From Sphingomonas sp. QA11 (lineage in GTDB: Bacteria > Pseudomonadota > Alphaproteobacteria > Sphingomonadales > Sphingomonadaceae), in contig NZ_CP098774.1 in assembly GCF_028473665.1 (NCBI RefSeq), positions 1,736,001 to 1,800,000 on the forward strand: a stretch of DNA of 64,000 bases, in the 5' to 3' direction. How positions within the stretch are numbered: the first letter of the stretch is position 1; each line of letters begins with the position of its first letter. Both the position numbers and the translations under genes were made by a program. Of the stretch, positions 15,863 to 22,543 are shown one piece after another. The notes under the pieces were generated by a model that was not told the origin of the DNA, did no database searches, and saw only the letters and a program-made list of their open reading frames with translations.

Positions 15863-16858
15863 TCAGGCCGAGACGGCAGTTTTCCTGGAGAAACGCTTGC
15901 GCGCGACCAACGCGGCCGCCGCAGCGCCGAACAGGAGGACCATCGGCGGCGCGGGCACCGGTGCCGGCGGCCCTCCGCTGGATCCGGTCGAACCGTTGCT
16001 GCCATGGCCGCCATTGGAGCTCCAGCCGCCATTGGAACTCCAGCCCTTGCTGCTCGATCCGTGGCTGGACGAGCCATAGCTCGACGAACTGGTGCTGGTG
16101 CTCGACCCGTTCGAGGAACTCGAGGTGCTGGTGCTCGATCCGTTGGACGAGCTGGATGTGCTCGACGAGGTCGAGGAGGACACGCCGCTCGACGTGCTGG
16201 TCGACGACGAAACGCCGCTGGAAGTGCTGGACGAAACGCCGCTCGACGTGGACGTGGACGAGCCACCGGTCGAGGAGGTGCTGGTGCTCGAAACGCCGCC
16301 CGTGCTGGTGCTGGTCGAGGAGCCTCCGCTGCCACCGCTGCCACCGCTTGACGTGCTGGTCGAAGAGCCGCCGGTCGAGGTCGATCCGCCGCTCGTGCTG
16401 GTGGACCCGCCGGAACTGCTCGACGTCGACGAAATGATGATGCCGGAGCTGCCGCCGCCCGAGCCGCCGCCGCCGAAGAAGCCGCCTGCGAAGAAACCAC
16501 CGCCGCCAAAGCCGCCGCCACCACCGACGATGACTGGGCCGCCACCGCCGCCACCCGAAACCATCGGCATCTCGCCGCTCGACCCGGCAAAGGCCGGGGG
16601 CAGGGGAATGGGCGCGCCCTGGCTGGTCACCGTCACCACCGCGGGCGCGCAGGTCGCGCGGGTCTTGGTCACGACTCGACGAACCCGACTCACCGGGCGC
16701 GCCGCGACCTTGGTCTGGTGGACGACTCGCTTGGTCTGCTTCTGCTGATAGACCTGACGGGTCTGGGACTGTTCGGCGACATGCACCGCGCCGCCGCCGA
16801 CCAAGGCACCGCCGCATGTGCAGGCACATAGTTTAGCCAAGGCCATCCGCACCGACAT
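15863..16858 (-). CDS. Gly/Ser/Thr-rich low-complexity surface protein with PEP-CTERM-like tail
   Basis: A 331-residue protein from the ATG at 16858; a TTG 13 codons upstream is less likely. The start MSVRMALAKLCACTCGG with GALVGGGAVHVAEQ looks like a signal or anchor segment with three clustered Cys. Residues 31-70 are basic and Gln/Val-rich. Residues 101-138 are almost all Gly with Phe. Residues 139-296 are almost only Ser, Thr, Gly and a few Asn, in repeats such as SSTSTSS. The end is VPAPPM (301-306), a hydrophobic VLLFGAAAAALVA, then RKRFSRK. This is the plan of a PEP-CTERM sorting signal, with VPAP for VPEP. The role is unknown; an exported exosortase or rhombosortase-type substrate is an inference. 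Confidence 0.75.
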   Translation of the reverse strand: MSVRMALAKLCACTCGGALVGGGAVHVAEQSQTRQVYQQKQTKRVVHQTKVAARPVSRVRRVVTKTRATCAPAVVTVTSQGAPIPLPPAFAGSSGEMPMVSGGGGGGPVIVGGGGGFGGGGFFAGGFFGGGGSGGGSSGIIISSTSSSSGGSTSTSGGSTSTGGSSTSTSSGGSGGSGGSSTSTSTGGVSSTSTSSTGGSSTSTSSGVSSSTSSGVSSSTSTSSGVSSSTSSSTSSSSNGSSTSTSSSSNGSSTSTSSSSYGSSSHGSSSKGWSSNGGWSSNGGHGSNGSTGSSGGPPAPVPAPPMVLLFGAAAAALVARKRFSRKTAVSA

Positions 16859-17300
16859 TGTTGTCACTCTCTCGCTATCGATACCGGTACGAACCAAATG
16901 ATCCGGTCCATCACGGCGTCTGACGTGTCGCTATTCAGCAAAGTGCCGAAGAAAGCATTAAGTTCAAGCGCGTTAACCAAGCTTTGGCGGAACTCCAGCC
17001 CATTTGTCGCGTTCGCATCGCCATTATCCTGGTTAACGTGCCGCAATGGTACGGCTTCATGGTTAACGCCGCCGGCACGCTTCGCCCAGACGACAAGGCA
17101 GCCTGGATGTGGAGCCTGAATGACAGGCCGGCTTCATGAAAGTGCAATGTACGGCTGGCTAGGGGCGATCGCACAATGCCCGGCGATAGTTTTGGCGAGG
17201 GGTTGCTTGTGGTGCCCGGGCGGCATGGCTATAGGCCCGCTCGGGATGGAGCGGCGGCGAAGGTGCTCGTAAGGCACCATGTCGCCGACGGGAGAGTGGG
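16859..17300. promoter_or_regulatory. Divergent intergenic region with three TGGTTAACG motifs
   Basis: This 442-base gap separates the PEP-CTERM-like gene (minus) from dksA (plus). No gene was recognised in it. TGGTTAACG occurs at 17030-17038 and 17060-17068, with the exact inverted copy CGTTAACCA at 16971-16979. The copy at 17060 is preceded by A, giving ATGGTTAA, the complement of the alphaproteobacterial CtrA half-site TTAACCAT. No TTAA-N7-TTAA full CtrA site was seen. The dksA start at 17301 is preceded by a good ribosome binding site, GGAGAGTGGG. Promoter elements could not be placed with confidence. Confidence 0.4.
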
Positions 17301-17765
17301 ATGGCGACGGTCTTGAATCGATTGGACGAATCCGAAAAGTTTCAGCCGCCCGCGGGCGAGGGTGGGGATGGCTATCGGCCAAGTGCCGAGGAGCCGTTCA
17401 TGAACCCGCGTCAGCAGGCATATTTCCGGGACAAGCTGCAAGCCTGGAAGGAAGCGATCCTGCGCGAAGCCGCCGGCACGCTTTCCCAGCTCCAGGTCGA
17501 TTCGCTGCGGGAGGCCGATCTCACCGATCGCGCGTCGAGCGAAACGGACTGGTCGATCGAATTGCGCACCCGCGATCGCCAGCGCAAGCTGATCTCCAAG
17601 ATCGACGCGGCCCTGCGACGAATCGAGGAAGGCGAATATGGCTATTGCGAGGTGACCGGCGAGCCGATCTCGCTCGCGCGCCTTGAAGCCAGGCCGATCG
17701 CGACCATGACGGTCGAGGCGCAGGAGCGCCACGAACGACAAGAGAAAGTTTCGCGCGAAGACTGA
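17301..17765 (+). CDS. dksA: RNA polymerase-binding transcription factor DksA
   Basis: A 154-residue DksA/TraR-family protein that binds the RNA polymerase secondary channel and works with ppGpp. The coiled coil spans about residues 38-110 (NPRQQAYFRDKLQAWKEAIL and ADLTDRASSETDWSIELRTRD), with the functional Asp-Asp-type tip region carried by EADLTDRAS. The zinc-finger region EYGYCEVTGEPISLARLEAR retains only one of the four usual Cys (CxxT, then TxxA), as in zinc-independent DksA types. The ATG at 17301 follows GGAGAGTGGG. A PilZ gene follows 80 bases downstream on the same strand. Confidence 0.95.
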   Translation: MATVLNRLDESEKFQPPAGEGGDGYRPSAEEPFMNPRQQAYFRDKLQAWKEAILREAAGTLSQLQVDSLREADLTDRASSETDWSIELRTRDRQRKLISKIDAALRRIEEGEYGYCEVTGEPISLARLEARPIATMTVEAQERHERQEKVSRED

Positions 17766-17845
17766 TTTTCCGCATACGTCCTTAAGCGATTGGATACGGT
17801 TCGACCGCTATCGTCAGGCGAACGGAGGTCGTTTCGAGCGTTACG

Positions 17846-18223
17846 ATGGACCAATTTTCTCAAGATCCCTACGGCGCGGTCGCTGGCGAAGACGGCGCAC
17901 ACAACCGCAACGACTCGCGTGACAGCCTGTTCCTGATGGCTGACATGCGCGTGCCGGGTGCTTCCAGCGTGCTTCAGGTGCGGGTTCGCAACCTGTCCGC
18001 CGGCGGCCTGATGGCTGAATTCCCGACGGGCCTGGATCAGGGCACGCTCGTCGAATTCGATGTGCGTGGTATCGGCTGGGTTCCGGGCAAGGTCGCCTGG
18101 TCGGCAGCCGGCAGGATCGGCGTCGCCTTCGACCGGCAGATCGATCCGATGCTGGCGCGCAAACCCGTGGGTACGGGCAACACCACCCCGGTCTTCGTCA
18201 AGCCGGTGCTTCCGCGTCGCTGA
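17846..18223 (+). CDS. PilZ-domain c-di-GMP receptor protein (third in window)
   Basis: A 125-residue PilZ protein, more distant from the two at 9250-11188. RxxxR is RNDSR (residues 21-25) and NxSxxG is NLSAGG (49-54), so both ligand contacts are present. The core reads RDSLFLMADMRV, VRVRNLSAGGLMAEF and AGRIGVAFDRQIDP, followed by a short polar tail. GGAGG near 17825 lies too far from the ATG at 17846 to settle the start, but no better start exists. It may be co-transcribed with dksA. Its transcript probably ends at the strong hairpin at 18235-18262. Confidence 0.92.
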   Translation: MDQFSQDPYGAVAGEDGAHNRNDSRDSLFLMADMRVPGASSVLQVRVRNLSAGGLMAEFPTGLDQGTLVEFDVRGIGWVPGKVAWSAAGRIGVAFDRQIDPMLARKPVGTGNTTPVFVKPVLPRR

Positions 18224-18234
18224 TGCTCGCCTTT

Positions 18235-18262
18235 GCCTCGCGCGGGCGCACCCGCGCGAGGC
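18235..18262. terminator. Bidirectional hairpin between convergent pilZ and ydcH-like genes
   Basis: GCCTCGCGCGGG (18235-18246), loop CGCA, CCCGCGCGAGGC (18251-18262): a perfect 12-bp GC-rich stem. It sits 12 bases after the PilZ stop and 12 bases before the end of the minus-strand gene at 18274. TTT precedes it on the plus strand, which serves as a short U-run for the minus-strand transcript. Position between convergent genes supports shared termination. Confidence 0.75.
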
Positions 18263-18273
18263 GATTCAGCGTC

Positions 18274-18429
18274 TTACAGCGCCGACATTTCCTCTTTTAC
18301 GCGCAGTTTCTGCTTCTTGAGCGCCGCCAGGGCGGCTGAGTCGGGCAATGGGCGCTGCGACTCGGCACTGATCTTGCGATCAAGTACGGCATGCTTGGCC
18401 TCGAGGGCCGAAAAATGCGCGGTCTGCAT
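18274..18429 (-). CDS. Small YdcH/DUF465-family protein (51 residues)
   Basis: A 51-residue protein beginning MQTAHFSALEAKHAVLDRKI and ending LKKQKLRVKEEMSAL. It fits the DUF465/YdcH family: a short helical hairpin with an H-x-LD-x-I-centred first helix and a basic KKQKLRxKEE second helix. An excellent ribosome binding site (AGGAGG, complement of 18435-18440) lies five bases before the ATG, which supports real translation. The function of the family is unknown. A second family member reads divergently 175 bases away at 18605. Confidence 0.88.
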   Translation of the reverse strand: MQTAHFSALEAKHAVLDRKISAESQRPLPDSAALAALKKQKLRVKEEMSAL

Positions 18430-18604
18430 GGAAGCGTTCCTCCTACATTGCTGGGCGGGGTAGGGAGTAAAACACGCTCGTCCTTAATTGTCTTCCCCCA
18501 TTTTGGGCATAATCGACATGCCGAGGGTATTTGAGCGACGGCATGTTTTTGCGGCTCGCGGGGGCCGCGCAATTTGCTAAGGGCAATGCGTGAACGGGGA
18601 GCCC

Positions 18605-18802
18605 ATGGACGACACGCAAATCGCCAAGCGTCTGGAAATCCTGCGCGTGGAGCATCGCGATCTCGATTCAGCGATCGCGGCCCTGCTCGATACCGGTTCG
18701 ACCGATCAACTTCAGATTGCGCGACTCAAGAAGCGAAAACTCCGCCTGCGCGACGAGATCGCGCTTCTCGAGGACCAGATGATCCCGGACATCATCGCCT
18801 GA
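18605..18802 (+). CDS. Small YdcH/DUF465-family protein (65 residues)
   Basis: A 65-residue protein. The first helix is RLEILRVEHRDLDSAIAALL and the second ends LKKRKLRLRDEIALLEDQM, the same helical hairpin plan as the divergent gene at 18274-18429, with the conserved H-RDLD and KKRKLRLRDEI blocks. The ATG at 18605 is preceded by GGGGAG only three bases upstream; a GTG at 18590 would add five residues. The function is unknown. It is followed on the same strand by rcdA, 109 bases away. Confidence 0.88.
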   Translation: MDDTQIAKRLEILRVEHRDLDSAIAALLDTGSTDQLQIARLKKRKLRLRDEIALLEDQMIPDIIA

Positions 18803-18911
18803 CGCCTGCGAGCCTGATCCTTATTGGGACGGCTTTGGCGGCACCCCGCGCAATCCCTATGTCGCCGATGGCCACTTTATGTCACCTATGCTGTACACGA
18901 ACGGGGGGAAC

Positions 18912-19361
18912 ATGAGCGAGCCGCGCATCCACCGACGCCTCATCGATACGCTCTACATCGACGCGATGGTGCTGGCGGATGAGGCGCGGAGCTATTTCGA
19001 CCAGGGCGGCAAGGCGGATCGCGACGTGCTTGATCCGCTGGCGCGCGTTTCCTTTTCCTGTGAATCGCTGAAGGTCACGACCCGGCTGATGCATGTGATC
19101 GCCTGGCTGCTGACCCAGCGCGCAGTCGATTCGGGGGAGATGGCGCCGCGCGACGCGCTCGATCAGTCGCGCCGGCTGGGGCCCGCGCCCGTCAGTGAGC
19201 GCGCCGCCGTCGAAGCGATGCCGCCGGCCGCGCAGGCGCTGATCGAGGCGAGCACCGAACTGTATCGTCGTGTGGCCCGGCTCGACCGGGCGCAGGCGGC
19301 CAACGATACCGCCGACAGCCCGGCCCGGTCGATGCTTGAGCGCCTGGCGGCCGCCTTCTGA
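18912..19361 (+). CDS. rcdA: RcdA / DUF1465 regulator of CtrA degradation
   Basis: A 149-residue, mostly helical protein of the DUF1465 family. It matches RcdA, the ClpXP adaptor that promotes proteolysis of the cell-cycle regulator CtrA in Caulobacter. Family features are LIDTLYIDAMVLADEARSYF, VSFSCESLKVTTRLMHVIAW and WLLTQRAVDSGE. The ATG at 18912 was chosen over an upstream one because it follows GGGGGGAA at a short distance and gives MSEPRIHRRLIDTLY, the usual beginning. The C-terminal 25 residues are variable. The identification is by family; adaptor function in this organism is inferred. Confidence 0.88.
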   Translation: MSEPRIHRRLIDTLYIDAMVLADEARSYFDQGGKADRDVLDPLARVSFSCESLKVTTRLMHVIAWLLTQRAVDSGEMAPRDALDQSRRLGPAPVSERAAVEAMPPAAQALIEASTELYRRVARLDRAQAANDTADSPARSMLERLAAAF

Positions 19362-19398
19362 CCCTAACGCGGATGAACGCGCTGCGGAGCGGCCCGCC

Positions 19399-19920
19399 TC
19401 AGTCGATCGCCGAGAATCCAAGCCCGCGCAGATACTGGACCTTGATGTTGACCACGGTGACCCCGGGGCCAGCATTGACCGCCGCTTGCTCGAAGGTCGG
19501 CTTGGATCGCCCCATCGACCGGTTGGTGGCAACGCCGGCACCATCGCTCCACACGGAAAACTTGTCCCTGCCGATTCGGTTGTGCCGCAGCATCAGCGAA
19601 AACCGCCCGGGATGGGGCACGCGCACACAGATCGCCACCTCGCCAGACACCGGCGGTTTCGATCGGGTGCGACGGAATACCCTGCCTTCGGCGAGCAGCG
19701 TTTCGTCGGGACGAAGGAAATCGGCCTGAGTGGCCGGATAGAGCTCAAGCCAGACTTCCCCCGTGCGATCCTTCAGGCCCAGAACGTTGACCTGGATCGC
19801 GGGGCCGTGGCCAGCCGCGCACAATGCCGCGTCCTCACCGATCGTCTCCGCTGCGAGCGCGGACGGGGCAATGGCCAGTGACACGGCACATAAAACACCG
19901 GCAACGGATATAGGCGTCAT
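19399..19920 (-). CDS. Exported DUF2141-family protein
   Basis: A 173-residue protein with a signal peptide MTPISVAGVLCAVSLAIAPS ending near ALA-AE (residues 22-25). The mature part follows the DUF2141 pattern: IQVNVLGLKDRTGEVWLELY, then RRTRSKPPVSGEVAICVRVPHPGRFSLMLRHN, followed by DRNxxG-like IGRDKFSVWSDGAGVATN. Two Cys (34 and about 98) could form a disulphide. The fold is predicted to be a small beta sandwich in the periplasm or on the surface. No function is established for the family. It is convergent with rcdA and divergent from the glycosyltransferase gene. Confidence 0.82.
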   Translation of the reverse strand: MTPISVAGVLCAVSLAIAPSALAAETIGEDAALCAAGHGPAIQVNVLGLKDRTGEVWLELYPATQADFLRPDETLLAEGRVFRRTRSKPPVSGEVAICVRVPHPGRFSLMLRHNRIGRDKFSVWSDGAGVATNRSMGRSKPTFEQAAVNAGPGVTVVNIKVQYLRGLGFSAID

Positions 19921-20259
19921 GAAACATATGTCCGATTGTTGGAAGCAAATGTCCCATAGACGCCGTGGACGGCAGCGATCCTCACTGTTCAGCGCCGAAC
20001 TCAGCGAGGCGGCGCGACGCCCCGCCGCCGATAGACGAGCAGGCGGTCGATCTCACGCAGCACGGTAAGATCCAACGCGATCATTGGGCATCGGCGCCAC
20101 CGCGGCGATGCGTCCACTGTGCGGATTCCGCGACGTTAGCCGACATTCGTCGATTTTCGCTCCCGTGGAGTGAGGGTCGGGGCGCGCCATATCGTCTTTA
20201 AATCGAGGCACCGGTCGGCGTCGGGACAAAGTTTGGCGGGTATCCGGGGGGAGGCCGCG
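19921..20259. other. 339-base gap between DUF2141 gene and glycosyltransferase; nothing convincing
   Basis: No known gene or RNA was recognised. Two short minus-strand frames were inspected: ATG at about 20086 giving 27 residues, including LREIDRLLVYRRRG, and ATG near 20192 giving 45 residues. Neither has a ribosome binding site or known family. The region is divergent, so it should carry promoters for both neighbours. The right end holds CGGGGGGAGG at 20246-20253, the ribosome binding site used to set the next start. Confidence 0.6.
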
Positions 20260-21189
20260 GTGAACTGGTTCCGATGCCGGCCAACGGAACCTGCCTCGGT
20301 TTCGATGGATACGCGCATGTATTTCAATCTCGCTTCGGCTCGCTCCGACCACGCGACGTCAAACGCAGCGCCATCCGCGCTGCCCTGGACCGTCTTGATT
20401 CCCTTCTTCAACGAACGGGATTTTCTCTCTGCGACCATCGCGAGCCTGTCCGAGCAGACCCGTCCATTCAGGCTGGTCCTCATCGACAATGGGTCGACCG
20501 ACGGCAGCGCGGCGATCGCGCGCGCGGAATGCGATCGGCTCGGGCTCGACTATCTGCTGCTGACCGAACGCAAGCCGGGCAAGGTCGCCGCCCTCCGCAC
20601 TGGCCTCGGCTGGGTGCGCACTCCGTTCGTCGCGACCTGCGATGCGGATACCGTCTATCCGCCGCACTACCTTGCCGAGGCGGAGCGCGTGCTGGGCAAG
20701 GATGGATGCGTGGTCGCAGGTGCCTTTTTCGTCGCGCGGGACGCGATGCCGGTCGATATCGCCGCGGAGGGCCGCAAGATCAACGGCGCGGCGCGGCTGT
20801 TGCCGCGCCAATGTCATACCGGCGGTGCCGGCCAGGCGTTTCTAACGGTCGCATTGCGTGCGGCCGGCGGGTTCGACCCCGACCGCTGGAACTATGTGCT
20901 TGAGGATCACGAGGTCATCCATCGGGTGATGAAGCTCGGGTCGATGCGCTATTCGCATGATTTGTGGTGCGCGCCCTCGCCGCGCGAACGGGATCGGGCC
21001 TCGATCCGCTGGACGCTGGTCGAGCGGCTTGCCTATTCGGCGACAGCGCCCTGGGCGGGAGACTGGTTCTTCTACCGTTTCCTCGGCCGCCGGTTGCGGC
21101 ACCGCCAGTTGCTCAGCCACCATATCCGGGAACGGCGATACCAGAACGTGGAAGGGGCGATTTTTGCCACGACTAATCCTTTGTTCTGA
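20260..21189 (+). CDS. Family 2 glycosyltransferase
   Basis: A 309-residue GT-A fold glycosyltransferase. The GTG at 20260 was chosen because GGGGGGAGG lies six bases upstream; the in-frame ATGs at 20305 and 20317 have no such site. The sugar-nucleotide fold starts at PWTVLIPFFNERDFLSATI. It continues with VLIDNGSTDGSAA and the DxD metal site CDADTVYP (Asp128 and Asp130). The acceptor-side part holds CHTGGAGQAFLT and NYVLEDHEVIHRV, with the usual catalytic ED-H. No membrane span is evident. The last 26 bases overlap the next gene, a carbohydrate deacetylase, so both probably act on one glycan or glycolipid. The substrate is unknown. Confidence 0.88.
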   Translation: MNWFRCRPTEPASVSMDTRMYFNLASARSDHATSNAAPSALPWTVLIPFFNERDFLSATIASLSEQTRPFRLVLIDNGSTDGSAAIARAECDRLGLDYLLLTERKPGKVAALRTGLGWVRTPFVATCDADTVYPPHYLAEAERVLGKDGCVVAGAFFVARDAMPVDIAAEGRKINGAARLLPRQCHTGGAGQAFLTVALRAAGGFDPDRWNYVLEDHEVIHRVMKLGSMRYSHDLWCAPSPRERDRASIRWTLVERLAYSATAPWAGDWFFYRFLGRRLRHRQLLSHHIRERRYQNVEGAIFATTNPLF

Positions 21190-21967
21190 CGACTTCGCCT
21201 TCTCGCGCGAGGTAAGCCTGACGATTACCGGACTGGCCCAGGCGGGCAAGCTCAACGCCATCAGTTGCATGGCGGTGATGCCCGGCTGGCCGACCGACGC
21301 GGCGCTGCTGCGCTATCTGCCCGATCATGTCGAAATCGGCCTGCACCTGACGCTGACGGGAGAGCGCCCGCTTACGGCGATGCCTCGCCTCGCACCTCAG
21401 GGCCATCTGCCGGCCATCAACGATCTCGGACGTCTCACCCGGGCCGGCACGGCGCCGCTCGATGAAATCGCGGTCGAGGTTCGCGCGCAATTCGACTCAT
21501 TCATCCAGGCGCTGGGCCGTCCACCAGCCTTTGTGGACGGCCATCAGCACGCCCACGCCCTCAACGGCATTCGCGATATCGTGCTCGAGGAGACCGCAAT
21601 CCGAGCGCCGGGCGCGTGGGTCCGCTGTTGCACCGATTCGTTCATCGCGATGATGTCGCGGCCATTTCGCGGCAAGGCGCTGGCCAGCGCGTGGCACTCG
21701 CTGGGCCTGAAACGGGATGCGACCAGGCACGGCTTGCGCTGCAACGACAGCTTCGCCGGGCACTATGATTTTGCCAGCGACTACACATCCCTGTTTCCGG
21801 TTTTTTTGCGCCGTCCGGGGATGGTTCATCTGGTAATGTGCCATCCTGGGAAGGGTGATCGCGCCAACGACGAGATAGCATCGGCACGGGTGCGTGAAGC
21901 CACGGCCTTGCGTGCTCTGTCGATCGCGGACATGGCAGCCGCCGAAGGGCTGGCGTTTCCGGCCTGA
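21164..21967 (+). CDS. ChbG/HpnK (YdjC)-family carbohydrate deacetylase
   Basis: A 267-residue metal-dependent deacetylase homologue. The start is set at TTG 21164: GAAGGGG lies six bases upstream and the protein then begins MPRLILCSDDFAFS, the exact position where family members start. Upstream in-frame codons read through the glycosyltransferase gene in a meaningless frame. Catalytic and metal motifs are SDD (residues 8-10), GLHLTL (near 62) and DGHQHAH (near 125). The family removes acetyl groups from chitobiose, N-acetylglucosaminyl hopanoids and other glycans. The coupling to the glycosyltransferase suggests transfer of an N-acetylated sugar followed by deacetylation, but the product is unknown. 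Confidence 0.85.
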   Translation: MPRLILCSDDFAFSREVSLTITGLAQAGKLNAISCMAVMPGWPTDAALLRYLPDHVEIGLHLTLTGERPLTAMPRLAPQGHLPAINDLGRLTRAGTAPLDEIAVEVRAQFDSFIQALGRPPAFVDGHQHAHALNGIRDIVLEETAIRAPGAWVRCCTDSFIAMMSRPFRGKALASAWHSLGLKRDATRHGLRCNDSFAGHYDFASDYTSLFPVFLRRPGMVHLVMCHPGKGDRANDEIASARVREATALRALSIADMAAAEGLAFPA

Positions 21968-21985
21968 TCTAGGGGTCGATCGACA

Positions 21986-22543
21986 GTGGCTGGCGGCGGT
22001 CTCAGGGCCATCTTTCTCGAACAGCGGCCAATGCTGCTACGCTTGCTCGTCGCGCGCCTGGGCAATAGCGACGATGCCGAGGACGCGCTGCAGGACATGT
22101 GGCTGCGCATCGACCAGCTCGCCGATCGTCCCGTCGCGCAGCCCAAGGCGTTCCTCTACCGGGTTGCGGCGAACCTCGCCACCGACCGCCGCATCGCTGG
22201 CGGCCGTCGCGGCGCGCGCGATGCCGCCTGGCTCGACAGCCAGCCCGACGCGGACGAACTGCCCGACGCCGAGCGCGCGCTGATTGCCAGCGACCAGCTC
22301 AGGACAGTCGCGGCGGCGGTCGAGGCGATGCCCGAGAGGATGCGGATCGCGCTGCACCGGTTCCGTATCGAAGGCCGGTCGCAACGCACCATTGCCGAGG
22401 AGCTGGGAATATCGGTGAGCGGCGTGGAGAAGCTGTTGCAGCGCGCCTATCGTCAAATTCACGATCGCCTCGAAGCGACAGGTGTGGAAGTCGCCTCACC
22501 ATATCGTCTATCTGATGAAAGGGGCACGAACCGTGCAGGGTGA
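21986..22543 (+). CDS. ECF sigma factor, FecI type
   Basis: A 185-residue extracytoplasmic-function sigma factor. The region 2 helices are recognisable as FLEQRPMLLRLLVARLGNSD with DDAEDALQDMWLRI and AFLYRVAANLATDRRI. Region 4 has AVEAMPERMRIALHRFRIEG and the helix-turn-helix RTIAEELGISVSGVEKLLQRA. The GTG at 21986 is preceded by AGGGG at 21971-21975. The gene overlaps the FecR-like gene, which in turn overlaps a TonB receptor gene, the standard cell-surface signalling module. It should direct RNA polymerase to the receptor promoter when the receptor binds its ligand. Confidence 0.92.
   Translation: MAGGGLRAIFLEQRPMLLRLLVARLGNSDDAEDALQDMWLRIDQLADRPVAQPKAFLYRVAANLATDRRIAGGRRGARDAAWLDSQPDADELPDAERALIASDQLRTVAAAVEAMPERMRIALHRFRIEGRSQRTIAEELGISVSGVEKLLQRAYRQIHDRLEATGVEVASPYRLSDERGTNRAG

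Noticed and set aside
14495..16351. 618-codon open frame on the plus strand across serS and the Ser-rich gene
   Set aside because: It is antisense to serS, whose domains are complete, and translates to Arg/Gly/Ala-rich sequence with no motif, typical of shadows in GC-rich DNA.
16092..16748. Acidic Leu/Asp/Glu and Pro-rich plus-strand frame opposite the Ser/Gly-rich protein
   Set aside because: The repeats arise from reading Ser/Gly/Thr codons in reverse; there is no start signal, and the minus-strand product has a signal segment and sorting-like tail.
20053..20192. Small minus-strand frames upstream of the glycosyltransferase
   Set aside because: One 27-codon and one 45-codon frame look mildly protein-like, but neither has a ribosome binding site, known family or neighbour support.
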